DNA of 7,156 nucleotides from contig JAFECV010000109.1 in assembly GCA_018241985.1 (NCBI GenBank), positions 1 to 7,156 of the forward strand, read 5' to 3'. Shown piece by piece: positions 5,972 to 7,156 of the stretch. This DNA comes from Pseudomonadota bacterium. Lineage in GTDB: Bacteria; Pseudomonadota; Gammaproteobacteria; Burkholderiales; Burkholderiaceae_C. Position 1 is the stretch's first letter. Every line of letters starts with the position of its first letter. The notes beneath the pieces are model-generated. The model did not search any database and was not told where the DNA came from. It was given only the letters and a program-made list of their open reading frames with translations. A program made the position numbers and the translations under genes.

Positions 5972-6405
5972 GCTATCCCGTTTTGCTGACGCTGCATCTC
6001 TTCGCCGCGCTGATCTTCATCGGCACCGTGTTCTTCGAAGTGCTGGTACTCGAGCGCGTGCGCCGCATGGTGCCGCCCGACGCGATGCGCGTGGTCGAGC
6101 GCGCGATCGGCACGCGCGCGCGCAGCTTCATGCCGTGGGTGATTTTGGTGCTGTTCGGCGCCGGCATCGGCATGGCCGCGCATTACGGCTCGGCGCTGGC
6201 GCACCCTTTGACCAGCCTGTTCGGCCTGCTGCTGACGATCAAGATCGTGCTGGCTTTCAGCGTGCTCGGGCACTTCATCACCGCGATGGTCTCGATGAAG
6301 CGCAAGACGATGACCGCAAGGCGCTCGCACTTCATCCACTACAGCATCTTCACGCACATGGTGCTGATCGTGCTGCTGGCCAAGTGGATGTTCTATCTGC
6401 ACTGA
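5968..6405 (+). CDS. Four-helix membrane protein coupled to the globin (CopD-like)
   Basis: A 145-aa integral membrane protein with four hydrophobic segments at about 5-28, 55-73, 80-108 and 121-143, and a basic loop ending KRKTMTARR before the last helix. Histidines fall in or near the helices: His10 (LLTLHLFAAL), His72, His79, His102 (VLGHFITAMV), His121, His124 and His130 (IFTHMVL). The first helix, TLHLFAALIFIGTVFFEVLV, resembles CopD/DUF2269-type copper-resistance or heme-membrane proteins, but I do not recognise a defined family with certainty. The ATG overlaps the globin stop (ATGA), so it is the second gene of a two-gene operon and translationally coupled. In that context it may be a membrane anchor, reductase or heme/metal partner of the globin; this is inference. 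It ends at TGA 6403-6405, and no further forward gene follows. Confidence 0.88.
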   Translation: MSYPVLLTLHLFAALIFIGTVFFEVLVLERVRRMVPPDAMRVVERAIGTRARSFMPWVILVLFGAGIGMAAHYGSALAHPLTSLFGLLLTIKIVLAFSVLGHFITAMVSMKRKTMTARRSHFIHYSIFTHMVLIVLLAKWMFYLH

Positions 6406-6425
6406 CGCCCGCATCGGTGCCGGGG

Positions 6426-6451
6426 TGCCGCTCCCGAGGGCTCCCGCGGCA
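6426..6451. repeat. Hairpin in the convergent gap, possible transcript end
   Basis: TGCCGC (6426-6431) pairs exactly with GCGGCA (6446-6451) around 14 bases whose CCC/GGG runs can extend pairing. It lies about 20 bp after the membrane-protein stop, in the 153-bp gap (6406-6558) before the convergent Crp/Fnr gene. No T-run follows, so termination is possible but unproven. Another GC-rich stem (GCCGC 6519-6523, GCGGC 6531-6535) lies nearby. Nothing else coding is seen in this gap. Confidence 0.3.
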
Positions 6452-6558
6452 GAACGCAAAGTGTCACTCGGCCAAATCGGGCGCGAGGCCGGACTGAGAG
6501 CACGAACACCGGTATGCAGCCGCGGCCGCAGCGGCGGAGCGCGTGAGGTGGGCCGGCA

Positions 6559-7156
6559 TCAGCGCCGCGGCCCAATCCGTGGCCGTCCCGCGGTGACCGG
6601 CGGCAGCACCCGGATGTTCCGCCGCGTCATGACGATCAGGCCGCGATCCGCCAATCGTTGCAGTTCCAGGCCGACACGGTAGCGCGACGCGCCTACAGCG
6701 TCGGCAAGTTCCTGCTGCGTGACCGGAATGCCGGCATCCCTGGACGCGCCATGGACGTCCGCCTGCTGCGCCATGCGGGTCAGCCGCAGCCACACCCGCT
6801 CGGCCAGCGGTTCGTTGATGCGCGTGACATGGCTCTCCGCGACGAAGACCAGGCGCTCGCTGAGCATCGTGGCAACAGCCGCGGCCACCGCAGCGTCTCG
6901 GCGCAACCGTTCCATGAAGCGCGTCCGATCGACATGCAGCACCTTGCACGGCTCATCGGTGACGATATCGAAATGGAACGGTTTGTCGGCAATGACGGGC
7001 GCGCATGCGAGGAGCCCTCCTGCTTCGAACCAGCTCAGGATCTGCTCGTGGCCCGCCGAATCGAACCTGCGCATTCTCACGCGTCCTTCGTGCACGCACA
7101 GCACCGATCTTGGGCATTCACCCGACCAGTGGAGAACATGGTTGGCGCCCCAGCTG
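6559..7156 (-). CDS. Crp/Fnr-family transcriptional regulator (5' end off the window)
   Basis: A reverse-strand gene whose stop is TGA at 6561-6559 and whose frame stays open to the window edge. A GTG at 7104 is a possible internal start, but in-frame codons above it (HVLHWSGECPRSVLCVHEG) continue the cyclic-nucleotide-binding beta-roll, so the true start lies beyond 7156. Visible parts: the C-terminal half of the effector-binding beta-roll (up to about HVDRTRFMERL), the long dimerisation helix (LSERLVFVAESHVTRINEPLA region), and a Crp-type helix-turn-helix with VTQQELADAVGASRYRV followed by GLIVMTRRNIRVLP. The protein is probably a cytoplasmic DNA-binding dimer. The N-terminal residues that would show Fe-S cysteines or a heme pocket are missing, so the signal (cAMP, O2, NO or other) cannot be assigned. 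It converges on the globin operon, so a shared NO/O2 role is possible but unproven. Confidence 0.88.
   Translation of the reverse strand, partial: SWGANHVLHWSGECPRSVLCVHEGRVRMRRFDSAGHEQILSWFEAGGLLACAPVIADKPFHFDIVTDEPCKVLHVDRTRFMERLRRDAAVAAAVATMLSERLVFVAESHVTRINEPLAERVWLRLTRMAQQADVHGASRDAGIPVTQQELADAVGASRYRVGLELQRLADRGLIVMTRRNIRVLPPVTAGRPRIGPRR

Noticed and set aside
6464..6949. A 161-codon reverse open frame overlapping the Crp/Fnr gene.
   Set aside because: It is out of frame with the clear Crp-type effector and helix-turn-helix sequence and has a shadow-like composition.

Overview
The window is high-GC DNA (roughly two thirds G+C) with strong third-position G/C bias. The protein families and gene order point to a betaproteobacterium, most likely Burkholderiales; this is inferred from gene content and no rRNA or other marker is present. 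It looks like ordinary chromosome: no transposase, phage gene, tRNA, rRNA or CRISPR array was seen.

Layout. (1) Bases 1-3256 are a forward housekeeping block: the 3' part of a PHP-domain nucleoside bisphosphate phosphatase / RNase AM gene, yciO (Sua5/YrdC/YciO family), a small M50 site-2 protease, and trpS with an unusual C-terminal extension. The protease and trpS share an ATGA stop/start overlap, and yciO and the protease are 14 bp apart. (2) Bases 3257-3377 are a short spacer with inverted repeats. (3) Bases 3378-5345 hold a signalling pair facing each other: a LuxR-type response regulator (forward) and a membrane-anchored histidine kinase without receiver (reverse). Their 3' ends overlap by 87 bp in exact antisense codon register. 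(4) Bases 5346-5548 are a divergent control region with the most striking AT-rich island of the window. It carries a TATAAT hexamer overlapping a 23-bp imperfect palindrome that closely resembles the nitric-oxide-responsive NsrR operator. (5) Bases 5549-6405 are a translationally coupled two-gene unit: a group III truncated hemoglobin and a four-helix, histidine-rich membrane protein. (6) The right end carries a reverse-strand Crp/Fnr-family regulator whose N-terminus lies beyond the window.

How the genes work together. The left block is tRNA, RNA and membrane-protein housekeeping. The most interesting part is on the right. The truncated globin is preceded by a candidate NsrR site and coupled to a membrane protein with histidines in its helices. 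This suggests a small NO-responsive module in which the membrane protein may anchor, reduce or otherwise partner the globin. The histidine kinase starts from the same divergent region and might share the control. These functional links are inference; the globin family, the gene overlaps and the operator-like palindrome are seen directly in the sequence.
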